A DNA stretch of 64,000 nt from Novosphingobium flavum (GCF_014230315.1 NZ_JACLAW010000002.1:364951-428950), one strand, 5' to 3'. Shown: positions 52,110 to 61,326, counted from the stretch's first letter. The notes: generated by a model not told the origin, from the letters alone. Translations and numbers: made by a program.

Positions 52110-54560
52110 ATGGACCCCGCTGCCCCGCCGCCCGAAATCGCCGCCTGGTTCGCCGGTCGCGGCTGGCGCCTGCGCCGCCATCAGGCGGAGATGCTCGCCG
52201 CGGCGCGGGCCGGTCGCCATGCCCTGCTGGTCGCCGATACCGGGGCGGGCAAGACCCTCGCCGGCTTCTTGCCGACCCTCGCCGATTTCTGCCCCTCTGC
52301 CGGCTCGCTACCGGCCGAAGGCCTGCACACCCTCTACGTCTCCCCGCTCAAGGCTCTGGCGCACGACGTCCAGCGCAACCTCATCGCCCCGATCGAGGAA
52401 ATCGGCCTGGCCCTCAGGGTCGAGACCCGCAGCGGCGATACCCCGTCCGATCGCAAGGCCCGCCAGCGCGCCCGCCCGCCGCATGTCCTCCTCACCACGC
52501 CCGAATCGCTTTCCCTCCTGCTCAGCTATCCGGAAAGCGCCGCGCTCTTCGCCACTCTCAAGCGGGTGGTGATCGACGAGGTCCACGCCTTCGCCACCGG
52601 CAAGCGCGGCGATCTGCTTGCCCTCTCGCTCGCCCGCCTGCAAACCTTCGCCCCGAACCTCCAGCGCGTCGCCCTCTCCGCCACGCTGGCCGACCCCGAT
52701 GCCTTTCGCGGCTGGCTCGCCCCGTGGGGAGAGATCGACGCGGTCGAACTGGTGCTCGGCGAACCCGGTGCCCCGCCCGTCGTCTCCGTCCTCCTGCCCG
52801 AGCAGCAGCGCGTGCCCTGGGGCGGCCACGCCGCCGCCTGGGCTGTGCCGCAACTGCTCGCGCAGATCCGCGCCCACCGCACCACGCTGGTCTTCACCAA
52901 CACGCGCTTCCTCGCCGAATACATCTTCCAGCTGTTGTGGGAGCACAACGAAGGCAACCTCCCCATTGGCATCCACCACGGCTCGTTGTCGAAGGAAGCG
53001 CGGCGCAAGGTCGAAGGGGCCATGGCCCGCGGCGAACTCAGGGCGCTGGTCTGCACCGCCAGTCTGGATCTCGGGGTCGACTGGGGCGATATCGACCTCG
53101 TCGTCCAGATGGGCGCGCCTAAGGGCTCCTCCCGCCTGCTCCAGCGCATCGGCCGCGCCAATCACCGGCTCGACTGTCCGAGCAAGGCCCTCCTCGTCCC
53201 CGGCAACCGCTTCGAATATCTCGAAGCCATGGCCGCGGTCGAGGCGGTCGAGGCGGGAACGCGCGATGGCGAGGATTTCCGCCCCGGCAGCCTCGATGTC
53301 CTCGCCCAGCATGTCATGGCCTGCGCCTGTGCCGGGCGCTTCTCCGAAACCGAACTTCATGCTGAGATCCGCGCCTCTACCCCCTATGCCTGGGTCGACG
53401 AGCCCGCCTGGGCGCGCGTTCTCGAATTCGTCGCCACCGGCGGCTATGCCTTGCGCGCCTACGACCGCTTCCGCCGCATCGTCCGCGATCCCGACGGGTT
53501 CTGGCGCCTCGCCCATCCCGAACAGGCCCACCGTCACCGCCTCAACGCCGGGATCATCGTCGATTCCGAAATGCTCGACGTCCGCTTCAAAAACGGCCGC
53601 TCGCTCGGCAAGGTCGAGGAAGGCTTCGGCGCGACCCTCTCACCTGGAGACACTTTCCGTTTCGCCGGGCTCGACCTTGAGGTCGAGGCCGTCCGCGATC
53701 TCGAGCTGATCGTCCGCGCTGCCAAGCGCGCCGGCGCCATCCCCAGTTACATGGGCGCCCGCATGCCGATCTCGGCGCACCTGGCCGACCGGGTCCGCGC
53801 CCTGATCGTCGACCGCGCCGGCTGGGGCCGCTTCCCTGACGATGTCCGCGAATGGCTCGAAGTGCAGGACTGGCGCTCGCACCTGCCCGGTCCCGGCGAA
53901 CTGCTCGCCGAAAGCTTCCCGTGGCGTTCCCGCGAATACACCGTGTTCTACACCTTCGAGGGGTGGAACGCGAACCAGTCGCTCGGCATGCTGCTCACCC
54001 GCCGCATGGCCGATGCAGGGCTCTCCCCGCTCGGTTTCGTCGCCAACGACTATGCCCTCGCCCTGTGGGGGCTGAAGCCGATCCCCGATCCGGGGGCGCT
54101 GCTCTCGCCCGAGATCCTCGCCCACGAATGGACCGAATGGGTTCAGAACTCCCACCTCCTGCGCCGGGCCTTCCGCGAGGTTGCCGTGATCGGCGGCCTT
54201 GTCGAGCGCCAGCACCCCGGCCAGCGCAAGACCGGCCGGCAGGTGACGTTCTCGACCGACCTGATCTACGACGTCCTCCAGAAATACGAGCCCGACCACC
54301 TCCTGATCGAAGCTGCCTGGGCCGATGCCCGCACCCGCCTCACCGACCTCGGCCGCGTCGCCGATGTGCTGGCCCGCGCCGCTCGCCAGCTGGTCCATGT
54401 CCGGCTCGACCGGGTCAGCCCCATGGCGGTCCCCGTGCTGGTCATGATCGGCCGCGAAAGCCTCCCCGCCGGCGCGGCCGACGACGACCTGCTGGTCGAA
54501 GCCGAAAGCCTCGCCGCCGAAGCGATGCGGGCCGAAGAGCGTGCGGCGGAGGGGGATTAG
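52110..54560 (+). CDS. Ligase-associated Lhr-like DEXH-box helicase
   Basis: An 816-residue superfamily 2 helicase. Walker A is LLVADTGAGKTLAGFLP, the DEXH box VVIDEVHAFATGKRG, motif III LSATLADPDAF, and RLLQRIGRANHRLD is motif VI. The length and the C-terminal part (VEAVRDLELIVRAAKRAGAIPSYMGARMP) match the ligase-associated Lhr branch of DNA repair helicases. In many bacteria the neighbours are an ATP-dependent DNA ligase, a phosphoesterase and an exonuclease; none is seen here, where the gene stands between a BON protein and an intergenic repeat region. The ATG at 52110 gives the family N terminus. Confidence 0.85.
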   Translation: MDPAAPPPEIAAWFAGRGWRLRRHQAEMLAAARAGRHALLVADTGAGKTLAGFLPTLADFCPSAGSLPAEGLHTLYVSPLKALAHDVQRNLIAPIEEIGLALRVETRSGDTPSDRKARQRARPPHVLLTTPESLSLLLSYPESAALFATLKRVVIDEVHAFATGKRGDLLALSLARLQTFAPNLQRVALSATLADPDAFRGWLAPWGEIDAVELVLGEPGAPPVVSVLLPEQQRVPWGGHAAAWAVPQLLAQIRAHRTTLVFTNTRFLAEYIFQLLWEHNEGNLPIGIHHGSLSKEARRKVEGAMARGELRALVCTASLDLGVDWGDIDLVVQMGAPKGSSRLLQRIGRANHRLDCPSKALLVPGNRFEYLEAMAAVEAVEAGTRDGEDFRPGSLDVLAQHVMACACAGRFSETELHAEIRASTPYAWVDEPAWARVLEFVATGGYALRAYDRFRRIVRDPDGFWRLAHPEQAHRHRLNAGIIVDSEMLDVRFKNGRSLGKVEEGFGATLSPGDTFRFAGLDLEVEAVRDLELIVRAAKRAGAIPSYMGARMPISAHLADRVRALIVDRAGWGRFPDDVREWLEVQDWRSHLPGPGELLAESFPWRSREYTVFYTFEGWNANQSLGMLLTRRMADAGLSPLGFVANDYALALWGLKPIPDPGALLSPEILAHEWTEWVQNSHLLRRAFREVAVIGGLVERQHPGQRKTGRQVTFSTDLIYDVLQKYEPDHLLIEAAWADARTRLTDLGRVADVLARAARQLVHVRLDRVSPMAVPVLVMIGRESLPAGAADDDLLVEAESLAAEAMRAEERAAEGD

Positions 54561-54665
54561 GGCGCGCGAGCTGAACGAACGTTCGCCATTGCGAAGCTGT
54601 CATGGCCTGCCGGACGACGGCAATGTCTGGGGAAATGGACCTTAGTGGCCCCACTCCCAAACCCC

Positions 54666-54689
54666 GCTCAGCCTGAGCTTGTCGAAGGC
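54666..54689 (+). repeat. Short interspersed repeat, family B copy 1
   Basis: GCTCAGCCTGAGCTTGTCGAAGGC-type 24-mer. An inverted copy lies 100 bases further on and a third copy at 62778-62801. The stretch 54561-54968 holds these repeats and the exbD terminator and no gene I can support. Confidence 0.7.
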
Positions 54690-54789
54690 ACGCGCCAAGG
54701 CTCGCCCCACTCGCCCGGCCTTGCGCGCCCTCTCCGAGACCCGCGACCAGTCCACAAGCCGTCCGCCCTGTTCCGAGGACAGCACGTGA

Positions 54790-54812
54790 CCTTCGGCAGG
54801 CTCAGGCTGAGC
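54790..54812 (-). repeat. Short interspersed repeat, family B copy 2 (inverted)
   Basis: CCTTCGGCAGGCTCAGGCTGAGC, the reverse complement of the copies at 54666 and 62778 with one to two changes. Together with copy 1 it makes an inverted pair around about 100 bases. Confidence 0.7.
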
Positions 54813-54897
54813 GGAGCTGGTGGCATTCGGCCGGTTTGTCAGCGCGTCCGGAAGAACCGCTTTCGGACGAAAAAGCGAGCAAGCCGACGTCCCAACG

Positions 54898-54924
54898 AAA
54901 AAGGGGGCGGATCGCTCCGCCCCC
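54898..54924 (-). terminator. Intrinsic terminator of the tonB-exbB-exbD-exbD operon
   Basis: On the minus strand a 9-bp perfect stem GGGGGCGGA/TCCGCCCCC with a tetraloop GCGA is followed by TTTTT, about 45 bases after the last exbD stop. Confidence 0.9.
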
Positions 54925-54968
54925 TCGATCGGGTCTGCCCTTGATCGGGCTTGTCCGCTGCCTTGGCC

Positions 54969-55424
54969 TTACTTGGCCGCGGGAGCGCCAGCGGCCTTGT
55001 TGAAGGTCGCATAGGCTTCGTTGCCGACGAAACCGAACTTGGTCACGCCCGAACCCTTGATGATGTTCAGGACGTTGGCCGAAAGCTGGTAGCTGGCACC
55101 GGCTTCGGGCTGGAACTGCAGTTCCGGCTCAGGCTTGATCTGCATGGTCTGCTGGAGCAGCGCCACCAGCTGGCCGGTGTTGATCGCCTGACCGTTCCAC
55201 AGGATCTGGTCGGAGTTGGACAGCACCACCTTGTTCTTGATCGGTTCGACCTTGATATCCGACGGCGGAGGATTCGGCGACGGAAGGTCGATGTTGACCG
55301 CGTGGGTGGCGACCGGAATGGTGATGATGAACATGATGAGGAGAACGAGCATGACGTCGATAAGCGGCGTCGTGTTCATTTCCATCATCGGCGAGCCATC
55401 ATCCTTGCCGCCTGACATTGCCAT
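54969..55424 (-). CDS. exbD: ExbD/TolR-family biopolymer transport protein (second copy)
   Basis: A 151-residue protein with one N-terminal membrane helix (MMEMNTTPLIDVMLVLLIMF) carrying the conserved Asp of the proton path (IDVMLV), then a periplasmic domain. It belongs to the TonB-energising motor ExbB-ExbD. It is the last gene of the operon, and differs from the first exbD in its periplasmic part and by an Ala/Lys-rich C terminus. Two unlike ExbD copies could assemble as a heterodimer in the motor. Confidence 0.9.
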   Translation of the reverse strand: MAMSGGKDDGSPMMEMNTTPLIDVMLVLLIMFIITIPVATHAVNIDLPSPNPPPSDIKVEPIKNKVVLSNSDQILWNGQAINTGQLVALLQQTMQIKPEPELQFQPEAGASYQLSANVLNIIKGSGVTKFGFVGNEAYATFNKAAGAPAAK

Positions 55425-55493
55425 GGGAAATTACTCCTGATTAGACCGAAGGGGCGAGGCCCGTAGGCCCCGGCCGTTCGATGTCACGCGGCC

Positions 55494-56027
55494 TCAGCCG
55501 TTCGGATCCACCGGGTTCGAGATGAAGCCGACAGTCGGATAGCCCGAGATCTGCACGTTGTAGATCGCACCGGCGATGCAACGCCAGGGGGCGTTGACGT
55601 CACCGCGGATATGCACCTGCGGGATCAGGTCCGGATTGGCGCGAAGTGCTTCGGGGCCACCGGCACGCTTCACGATGTTGTCCAGACGCTTGAAGGCCAT
55701 GTCACGCAGTTCGGTCGAATCGACCGGCGTGATGTTGTTGAAGTAGATACGGCATTCGCCGTTGCGCGAAGCGCCCTCGTACCCCGGCTCACCGGCGCTG
55801 CGGCCGGAATCGTCGGTGGTGGTCACGGTCAGGAGCAGGTTCTCGACCTTATCCTTCGATTCCTGCGAGACCATGATGGGAAGGCGAAGCTTTTCGATCG
55901 TCTGGATCGCGACCGGAACCGCGATGAGGAAGATGATCAGCAGCACCAGCATCACGTCCACCAGAGGGGTCGTGTTGATGTCCGACATCGGGGCTTCTTC
56001 CCCGCCGGCGCCCATCGAAATTGCCAT
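55494..56027 (-). CDS. exbD: ExbD/TolR-family biopolymer transport protein (first copy)
   Basis: A 177-residue ExbD. SDINTTPLVDVMLVLLIIFL holds the proton-path Asp in the single membrane helix. The periplasmic part is longer than in the second copy and contains a Cys pair (NGECRIYF, WRCIAG) and a loop with charged residues (VTTTDDSGRSAGEPGYEG). It lies 69 bases before the second copy and 110 bases after exbB; the latter gap has a strong hairpin. Confidence 0.9.
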   Translation of the reverse strand: MAISMGAGGEEAPMSDINTTPLVDVMLVLLIIFLIAVPVAIQTIEKLRLPIMVSQESKDKVENLLLTVTTTDDSGRSAGEPGYEGASRNGECRIYFNNITPVDSTELRDMAFKRLDNIVKRAGGPEALRANPDLIPQVHIRGDVNAPWRCIAGAIYNVQISGYPTVGFISNPVDPNG

Positions 56028-56056
56028 GGTTACATCCTATCCTTGCTTGGGGACCG

Positions 56057-56095
56057 GGGTGGGGCGGATCGGCATGCAGCGATGCCGCCCCACCC
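56057..56095 (-). other. Intercistronic hairpin between exbB and exbD
   Basis: Perfect 11-bp inverted repeat GGGTGGGGCGG/CCGCCCCACCC with a 17-base spacer. No T-run follows, so it is not a typical terminator. It may protect the upstream tonB-exbB part of the mRNA and so set the amount of ExbB over ExbD. Confidence 0.4.
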
Positions 56096-56137
56096 GTCGG
56101 CGGGGCCCCCGGGGGCGCCCGCCGTGGACCAAGAGGC

Positions 56138-56899
56138 TTACGGCTTGGCGGGAGCGGCCGCCGGCTTGGCCGGAGCAGCCTTGGCCGCCGGGGCAGCAGC
56201 CACGGCCGGCTTCACAGCGCCCTTCGAGTTGATGTTGGCAAGCACGTCGGTCGCGAAGCCCTGGAGCTGCTCGGCGATGCGCTTGTTGCGCGACTGCAGG
56301 TAGTTGTAGGCAAGCACGGCCGGAACGGCGACGAGCAGACCCAGCGCGGTCATGATCAGAGCTTCACCGACCGGACCCGCGACCTTGTCGATCGAGGCCG
56401 AACCGGCGAGGCCGATGGCGATCAGGGCGCGGTAGATGCCGACCACGGTACCGAACAGACCGATGAACGGAGCGGTCGCACCGACGGTGGCGAGGAACGG
56501 CAGGCCCGAAGCGAGACGCGCGTTGATCGAGGCTTCCGAGCGGGCGAGGGTGCCGTGCAGCCAGTCGTGGGCTTCCATGGCGTCGGTCATCTTGCCGTGC
56601 TGCTCTTCAGCGGCGAGGCCATCGTCGACCAGCTGGCGCCAGGCCGAGTTCTTCTCGAGCTTGGCAGCACCTTCCTTGAGGGTGGCCGCACGCCAGAACG
56701 AGGCGCGGATTTCGCGGCCCTGACGCATGATCTTGCCCTGCTCGAACCACTTCGAGAACAGGATGAAGAACGAACCGAACGACATGATGCCGAGGATGGA
56801 GACGGTGGCATACGAAATGAAGCCGCCGGTCTGCAGGGCTTCCATGAAGCCGAACTTGTTCTGCGGGGCGGCGCCGGCCGCGAGAATTTCAATAAGCAT
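56138..56899 (-). CDS. exbB: ExbB/TolQ/MotA-family proton channel protein
   Basis: A 253-residue membrane protein with three helices: one near the N terminus (ISYATVSILGIMSFGSFFILF) and two after residue 140 (LATVGATAPFIGLFGTVVGI, ALIMTALGLLVAVPAVLAY), the usual ExbB arrangement. The C terminus is an unusual Ala/Pro/Lys repeat tail (AAPAAKAAPAKPAAAPAKP) beyond the family end. It forms the proton channel that powers TonB with the two ExbDs. Confidence 0.93.
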   Translation of the reverse strand: MLIEILAAGAAPQNKFGFMEALQTGGFISYATVSILGIMSFGSFFILFSKWFEQGKIMRQGREIRASFWRAATLKEGAAKLEKNSAWRQLVDDGLAAEEQHGKMTDAMEAHDWLHGTLARSEASINARLASGLPFLATVGATAPFIGLFGTVVGIYRALIAIGLAGSASIDKVAGPVGEALIMTALGLLVAVPAVLAYNYLQSRNKRIAEQLQGFATDVLANINSKGAVKPAVAAAPAAKAAPAKPAAAPAKP

Positions 56900-56985
56900 G
56901 CGAGTAGTCCTCTCAAGAAAGATAGAAGCAGTCGCCGGTCATCCCGGCAAGGGCGCGCGGATCAGCCGGCGCCCCGGAGTGATTG

Positions 56986-57645
56986 TCAGTCCTTCGGGAT
57001 GACCCAGCGCGTACGGTTGACGTACGAGCCCGTGGTCGGCTGGCCCTCGCCATCCGTTGCCGGCGTGAAGCGGGCGCGGCGGCGAAGGTTGTCGCAGGTC
57101 GCCTGGTCGAGATCGGGGCTGCCGCTGGGGCTGGTGATCTCGCAGTTGGTAACCTTGCCGTCGGGGCCGACCGTGAGACGGAACCCCGTTGTGCCTTCGC
57201 GTTCCTCGCGCAGGGCGCGCGAGGGGTAGTCGTTGGTGGTCACCCATTCGGCCGGACGGCCCTTCGGCACGGCGGCCTTGGGCGGAATCCGCGGCGGCGG
57301 CGGCGCGATCACCGGCGCCGGCGGCGCGATGACCGGGACGACGGGGGCCGGGGGGGGAGCAACCTGCACGGTTTCGATCGCCGGCGGCGCAACGGCCACG
57401 TCGATCCTGACCGGCGGGGCAACCGGGGGCGGCGGCGCAGCTTCCTGTTTGGGAGGCGGCGGCGGCGGTTCCTTCGGCTTCTCCGGTTCCTTGATGTCCA
57501 CGGTCGTCACCTTTTTCAGGATCTGCTTGGCAGCCGAGTAGGCCAGGCCCGTGACCAGGGCATACCCGACTACCACGTGGATCAGTGCAACGATGATCAA
57601 TGCGGTAATCTTGTTACCGCTCATCTGTTGGTCAGCGTAAGCCAT
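56986..57645 (-). CDS. tonB: TonB energy transducer
   Basis: A 219-residue protein with one N-terminal membrane anchor (ALIIVALIHVVVGYALVTGLAY), a long Pro-rich spacer (EPEKPKEPPPPPPKQ and several later Pro-runs) and a C-terminal TonB domain (YPSRALREEREGTTGFRLTV to RARFTPATDG). It spans the periplasm and contacts TonB-dependent receptors. First gene of the operon. The divergent upstream region is 336 bases long. Confidence 0.95.
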   Translation of the reverse strand: MAYADQQMSGNKITALIIVALIHVVVGYALVTGLAYSAAKQILKKVTTVDIKEPEKPKEPPPPPPKQEAAPPPPVAPPVRIDVAVAPPAIETVQVAPPPAPVVPVIAPPAPVIAPPPPRIPPKAAVPKGRPAEWVTTNDYPSRALREEREGTTGFRLTVGPDGKVTNCEITSPSGSPDLDQATCDNLRRRARFTPATDGEGQPTTGSYVNRTRWVIPKD

Positions 57646-57981
57646 TCAGACGCATCACTCCATAACAGCCCCGGAATGCCCAGGGCAGCCCGGCCCCGCG
57701 ACGGGTGCCGCGGAATCAGGCCAAAATTAATCTTCCACCCTGCCGGTCGATCCGGAACGCCAGCCGGGGCCAGAGCCCGTTGGGCGCGGATTTGTGGCTG
57801 CTCTTGATTGAGCGCGCCTGTTTTCGCGAGCTTTAGCGTCGGTTCCCCACCCGCGCAACGCCTGAATCTGGCCTTGCGACGGGTTAACCGCCAATTCACA
57901 AGCGTTAAGATCAAAACTTGGCGCGGCTGCGGCAATACGTGCATTGCAGCATATCGTGCAGGATGAATCGGAGGCTAAGTG
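57646..57981. promoter_or_regulatory. Divergent intergenic region upstream of tonB
   Basis: 336 bases holding the presumed promoters of tonB and of the secreted protein gene at 57982. I see no gene, clear promoter, Fur box or hairpin in it. The only firm signal is the ribosome binding site GGAGG at 57970-57974. Confidence 0.4.
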
Positions 57982-58845
57982 ATGTGTCGAGAAACCCGCA
58001 GCCGATTTCGCGCGCCAGTTCGTGCACTTGCGGGACTTGCACTCGGCTGGGTGCTTTTTGCTGCAACTGCGAACGCGAAGACCGCGCCGGCCCCCGTGCC
58101 GCTGCTCTCCTACGCCGATTTTGCCGATCTTTCCGATAATGCTCCCACCATATTGCGCGCGCAGGTCCGCTCCGTCGCCGTGGTCGAGCCCGCGCGGGCG
58201 CCCGGCGTCCGGCCCGGTTGGGCCCGGCTCTATGTCGAGGCCCGCACCGTGGCCCTCCTTACCGGCGCCCCGCTGACCGGAGATTCGCTGCGCTACCAAG
58301 CGGATGTGCCGCTCGATCCGAAAGGCAAGGTGCCCAGGCTGATCAAGCGCGAGGTCATCCTCTTCGCCCGCACCGTCCCGGCCCGGCCGGGCGAACTCCA
58401 GCTCGTCGCCCCCGACGCGCAGGTCCTGTGGAGCCCCGAGGGCGAGGCGCGGCTGCGCGGCGTGTTAGACGAATTGCTAGGGGCCGGCGCGCCAGGCCGG
58501 CTGCGCGGCGTGCAGGAAGCGATCTTCGTTCCCGGCAACCTGGTGGGCGAGGGCGAGACCCAGATGTTTCTCGCCATGGCCAACGGCGAACCGGCCTCGA
58601 TCAGCGTGGTTCACGCGCCGAACCAGCCGCGCCGGTGGAGCGTTTCCTTCTCGGAGGTGGTCGATTCGACCGGCGCCCCGCCCAGGGCCGACACCCTGGC
58701 GTGGTACCGTCTCGCCTGCTTCCTGCCGCGCCGGCTCGATCCGGCGGTCAATGTCTCGGCGACGGGCGAGGACAAGGCCCAAGCCGGAGCCGACTATGCC
58801 TGGGTGCTCGAACAGCTCGGTCCCTGCACCCGCACCCGCGGCTAG
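57982..58845 (+). CDS. Secreted protein of unknown function
   Basis: A 287-residue protein. The ATG at 57982, seven bases after GGAGG, gives a signal peptide with cleavage likely after FAATANA (MCRETRSRFRAPVRALAGLA, then LGWVLFAATANA). The mature protein has a mixed alpha/beta profile: LRAQVRSVAVVEPARAPG, RLYVEARTVALLTG, KREVILFARTVPARPGELQLV and a Cys pair (RLACFLPRR and LGPCTRTRG). I do not recognise a domain. It may be cotranscribed with hom, which starts 89 bases later. It is most likely a sphingomonad-specific periplasmic protein. Confidence 0.65.
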   Translation: MCRETRSRFRAPVRALAGLALGWVLFAATANAKTAPAPVPLLSYADFADLSDNAPTILRAQVRSVAVVEPARAPGVRPGWARLYVEARTVALLTGAPLTGDSLRYQADVPLDPKGKVPRLIKREVILFARTVPARPGELQLVAPDAQVLWSPEGEARLRGVLDELLGAGAPGRLRGVQEAIFVPGNLVGEGETQMFLAMANGEPASISVVHAPNQPRRWSVSFSEVVDSTGAPPRADTLAWYRLACFLPRRLDPAVNVSATGEDKAQAGADYAWVLEQLGPCTRTRG

Positions 58846-58934
58846 AAGCGAAAATTGCCAGGCGACAATCGCGCGCAGCAGTCTCTGGCCTTTCGCGCCG
58901 CACTCGCCTAGGGCGCGGCGCGAAAGGGATTATC

Positions 58935-60245
58935 ATGGCCGAACCGCTTCGTATCGCGCTTGCAGGACTGGGAACCGTGGGGGCAGGCGTCATTCGCCTG
59001 ATCGAGACCAATGCCGAGCTGATTGCCCGCCGCGCCGGTCGCCCGATCACGATTACCGCCATTTCCGCGCGGGATCGCACCAAGAAGCGCGGCGTCGACC
59101 TGACGCCCTATGCCTGGGAAGACGACATGGTCGTCATGGGTGAGCGCGGGGATGTCGACGTTGTGGTCGAACTGGTCGGCGGGTCGGATGGCCCGGCGCT
59201 GGCCTGCGCCCGCACCACGATCGAGGCGGGCAAGGCCCTCGTCACCGCCAATAAGGCGATGATCGCGCACCACGGCCTCGAACTCGCCGCCAAGGCCGAG
59301 GCGGCCAAGGTCGCGCTCAAGTTCGAGGCGGCGGTGGCCGGCGGTATCCCGGTGATCAAGGGCCTGCGCGAAGGCGGCGCCGCCAATGCCTTCGAGCGGG
59401 TCTACGGCATCCTCAACGGCACCTGCAATTTCATCCTCTCGCAGATGGAAGACACCGGCCGCGATTTCGCCGACGTGCTGGCCGAGGCCCAGGCCCGCGG
59501 CTATGCCGAAGCCGATCCCACCTTCGACGTCGAGGGGATCGACGCCGCGCACAAGCTCTCGATCCTCGCCGCCATCGCCTTCGGCGCGAAGATCGACTTC
59601 AACTCGGTCGACACCGCCGGGATCTCGCGCCTGCGCGCGGCCGACATCGCCCAGGCCGATTCGCTCGGCTACGTCATCCGCCTGATCGGCATGGCCGAGC
59701 CGGGCATTGCGGCCGATGGCTCGCCCCGCCTGTTCCAGCGCGTCCAGCCCCACCTCGTGCCCTTCGATCACCCGCTCGCCCATGTCGATGGCGCGACCAA
59801 TGCGGTCGTGGCCGAGGGCAACTTCTCCGGCCGCCTGCTCTTCCAGGGTGCCGGCGCCGGCGACGGCCCGACCGCGAGCGCCGTGGTCGCCGACCTGATC
59901 GACATTGCCCGCGGCGAGATCGGCGCCCCCTTCTCGGTCCCCGTGGCCGAGCTGGAGGAAATGCCCGCGGCGGACACCGGCCACCGCACCGGCCGCGCCT
60001 ATATCCGCTTCATCGTGGCCGACCGCCCCGGCGTCCTTGCCGAGATCACGGCCGCCATGCGCGATGCCGGGGTCTCGATCGAAAGCCTGATCCAGAAGGG
60101 CCGCTCCGAGGCCGAGGGCGAGGTGATGGTCTCGATGGTCACCCACGAGGGGCCCGAGAGCGCAGTCAGCGAGGCGCTGCGCCTGCTCGACGGCGCGCCC
60201 AGCCTGGCCCGTCCGCCGCTCGTCCTGCACATCCTCGGCGATTGA
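58935..60245 (+). CDS. hom: Homoserine dehydrogenase
   Basis: A 436-residue NAD(P)-dependent enzyme that reduces aspartate semialdehyde to homoserine, the branch point to threonine and methionine. LRIALAGLGTVGAGVIRLIE is the Rossmann loop, GILNGTCNFILSQME and AEADPTFDVEGIDAAHKL are the signature of the catalytic domain, and the C-terminal ACT domain (FIVADRPGVLAEITAAMRDA) senses an amino acid, usually threonine. Followed by glpX in the same direction after 84 bases; the gap has a strong hairpin. Confidence 0.97.
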   Translation: MAEPLRIALAGLGTVGAGVIRLIETNAELIARRAGRPITITAISARDRTKKRGVDLTPYAWEDDMVVMGERGDVDVVVELVGGSDGPALACARTTIEAGKALVTANKAMIAHHGLELAAKAEAAKVALKFEAAVAGGIPVIKGLREGGAANAFERVYGILNGTCNFILSQMEDTGRDFADVLAEAQARGYAEADPTFDVEGIDAAHKLSILAAIAFGAKIDFNSVDTAGISRLRAADIAQADSLGYVIRLIGMAEPGIAADGSPRLFQRVQPHLVPFDHPLAHVDGATNAVVAEGNFSGRLLFQGAGAGDGPTASAVVADLIDIARGEIGAPFSVPVAELEEMPAADTGHRTGRAYIRFIVADRPGVLAEITAAMRDAGVSIESLIQKGRSEAEGEVMVSMVTHEGPESAVSEALRLLDGAPSLARPPLVLHILGD

Positions 60246-60256
60246 TCGCACACCGC

Positions 60257-60288
60257 GGCGCGGCCCCTCGACAGGGCGGGGCCGCGCC
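60257..60288 (+). terminator. GC-rich hairpin after hom
   Basis: 11-bp perfect stem GGCGCGGCCCC/GGGGCCGCGCC with a 10-base loop, 11 bases after the hom stop. The following bases (TCTAAG) give only a weak T signal, so termination is likely but not certain. Confidence 0.5.
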
Positions 60289-60329
60289 TCTAAGCCCGCC
60301 TCTGCATACGTAAGCATTCAGGGAATTCC

Positions 60330-61304
60330 ATGAGCTCGACCCCCGCCAGCAAGGTTCTCGATCGCGTCCTCGTCCTCGAAATGGTGCGCGTCACCGAAGC
60401 CGCCGCGATCGGCGCCGCCCGGCTCATCGGGCGCGGCGACGAGAAGGCGGCAGACGCTGCCGCCGTCGAAGCCATGCGCGAGGCCTTTAATGAGCTCTAC
60501 ATGGACGGCACCGTCGTCATCGGCGAAGGTGAGCGTGACGAGGCCCCGATGCTCTACATCGGCGAAAAGGTCGGCGCCGCCATCGGCAAGGGCCCGAAGA
60601 TCGACATCGCCCTCGATCCCCTCGAAGGCACCACGATCTGCGCCAAGGCGGGCCCCAACGCCCTCGCCGTCCTCGCCGTTGCCGAGGAAGGCAACCTGCT
60701 CAACGCGCCCGACGTCTACATGGACAAGCTCGCGGTCGGCCCCGGCTATCCCGAAGGCGTGATCAGCCTCGCCAAGAGTCCGACCGAAAACGTCAAGGCC
60801 GTCGCCGCCGCCAAGGGCGTCGCCCCGGCCGACATCATCGTCTGCGTGCTCGATCGCCCGCGCCATGCCGACCTCATCGCCGAACTGCGCGCCATCGGCT
60901 GCGGCGTGGTCCTGATCGGCGATGGCGACGTCGCCGGGGTGATCGCCGTCACCAACGAGGATACGACGATCGACCTCTACATGGGCCAGGGCGGCGCGCC
61001 GGAAGGCGTCCTCGCCGCGGCGGCCCTGCGCTGCGTCGGCGGCCAGTTCAACGGCCGCCTCGTCTTCCGCAACGAGGACGAACGCAGTCGCGCCCGCAAG
61101 TGGGGCATCACCGACCTGAACAAGATCTACACCCGCGACGAACTGGCCAAGGGTGATTGCATCTTCGCCGCCACGGGCGTCACCGACGGCTCGCTGCTCA
61201 AGGGAGTCAAGCGCCGCAAGGACGGCATGATGACCACTGAAAGCGTCGTCATGCGCGCCTCCTCCGGCACCGTCCGCTGGGTCCGCGGCGAACACCGCAA
61301 GTAA
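60330..61304 (+). CDS. glpX: Class II fructose-1,6-bisphosphatase
   Basis: A 324-residue GlpX-type enzyme of gluconeogenesis. VVIGEGERDEAPMLYIGEKVG and IDIALDPLEGTTICAKAG hold the metal and phosphate ligands; VSLAKSP-type ISLAKSPTENVKA and YMGQGGAPEGVLAAAALR are further family blocks. It is the form that alphaproteobacteria often use as their only FBPase. Confidence 0.96.
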   Translation: MSSTPASKVLDRVLVLEMVRVTEAAAIGAARLIGRGDEKAADAAAVEAMREAFNELYMDGTVVIGEGERDEAPMLYIGEKVGAAIGKGPKIDIALDPLEGTTICAKAGPNALAVLAVAEEGNLLNAPDVYMDKLAVGPGYPEGVISLAKSPTENVKAVAAAKGVAPADIIVCVLDRPRHADLIAELRAIGCGVVLIGDGDVAGVIAVTNEDTTIDLYMGQGGAPEGVLAAAALRCVGGQFNGRLVFRNEDERSRARKWGITDLNKIYTRDELAKGDCIFAATGVTDGSLLKGVKRRKDGMMTTESVVMRASSGTVRWVRGEHRK

Positions 61305-61326
61305 GCGACGCACCGGGTTCTTCTTC

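Noticed and set aside
54561..54968. Possible gene remnant after the helicase
   Set aside because: Open frames there run through the inverted family B repeats and the terminator, and no domain fragment is recognisable.
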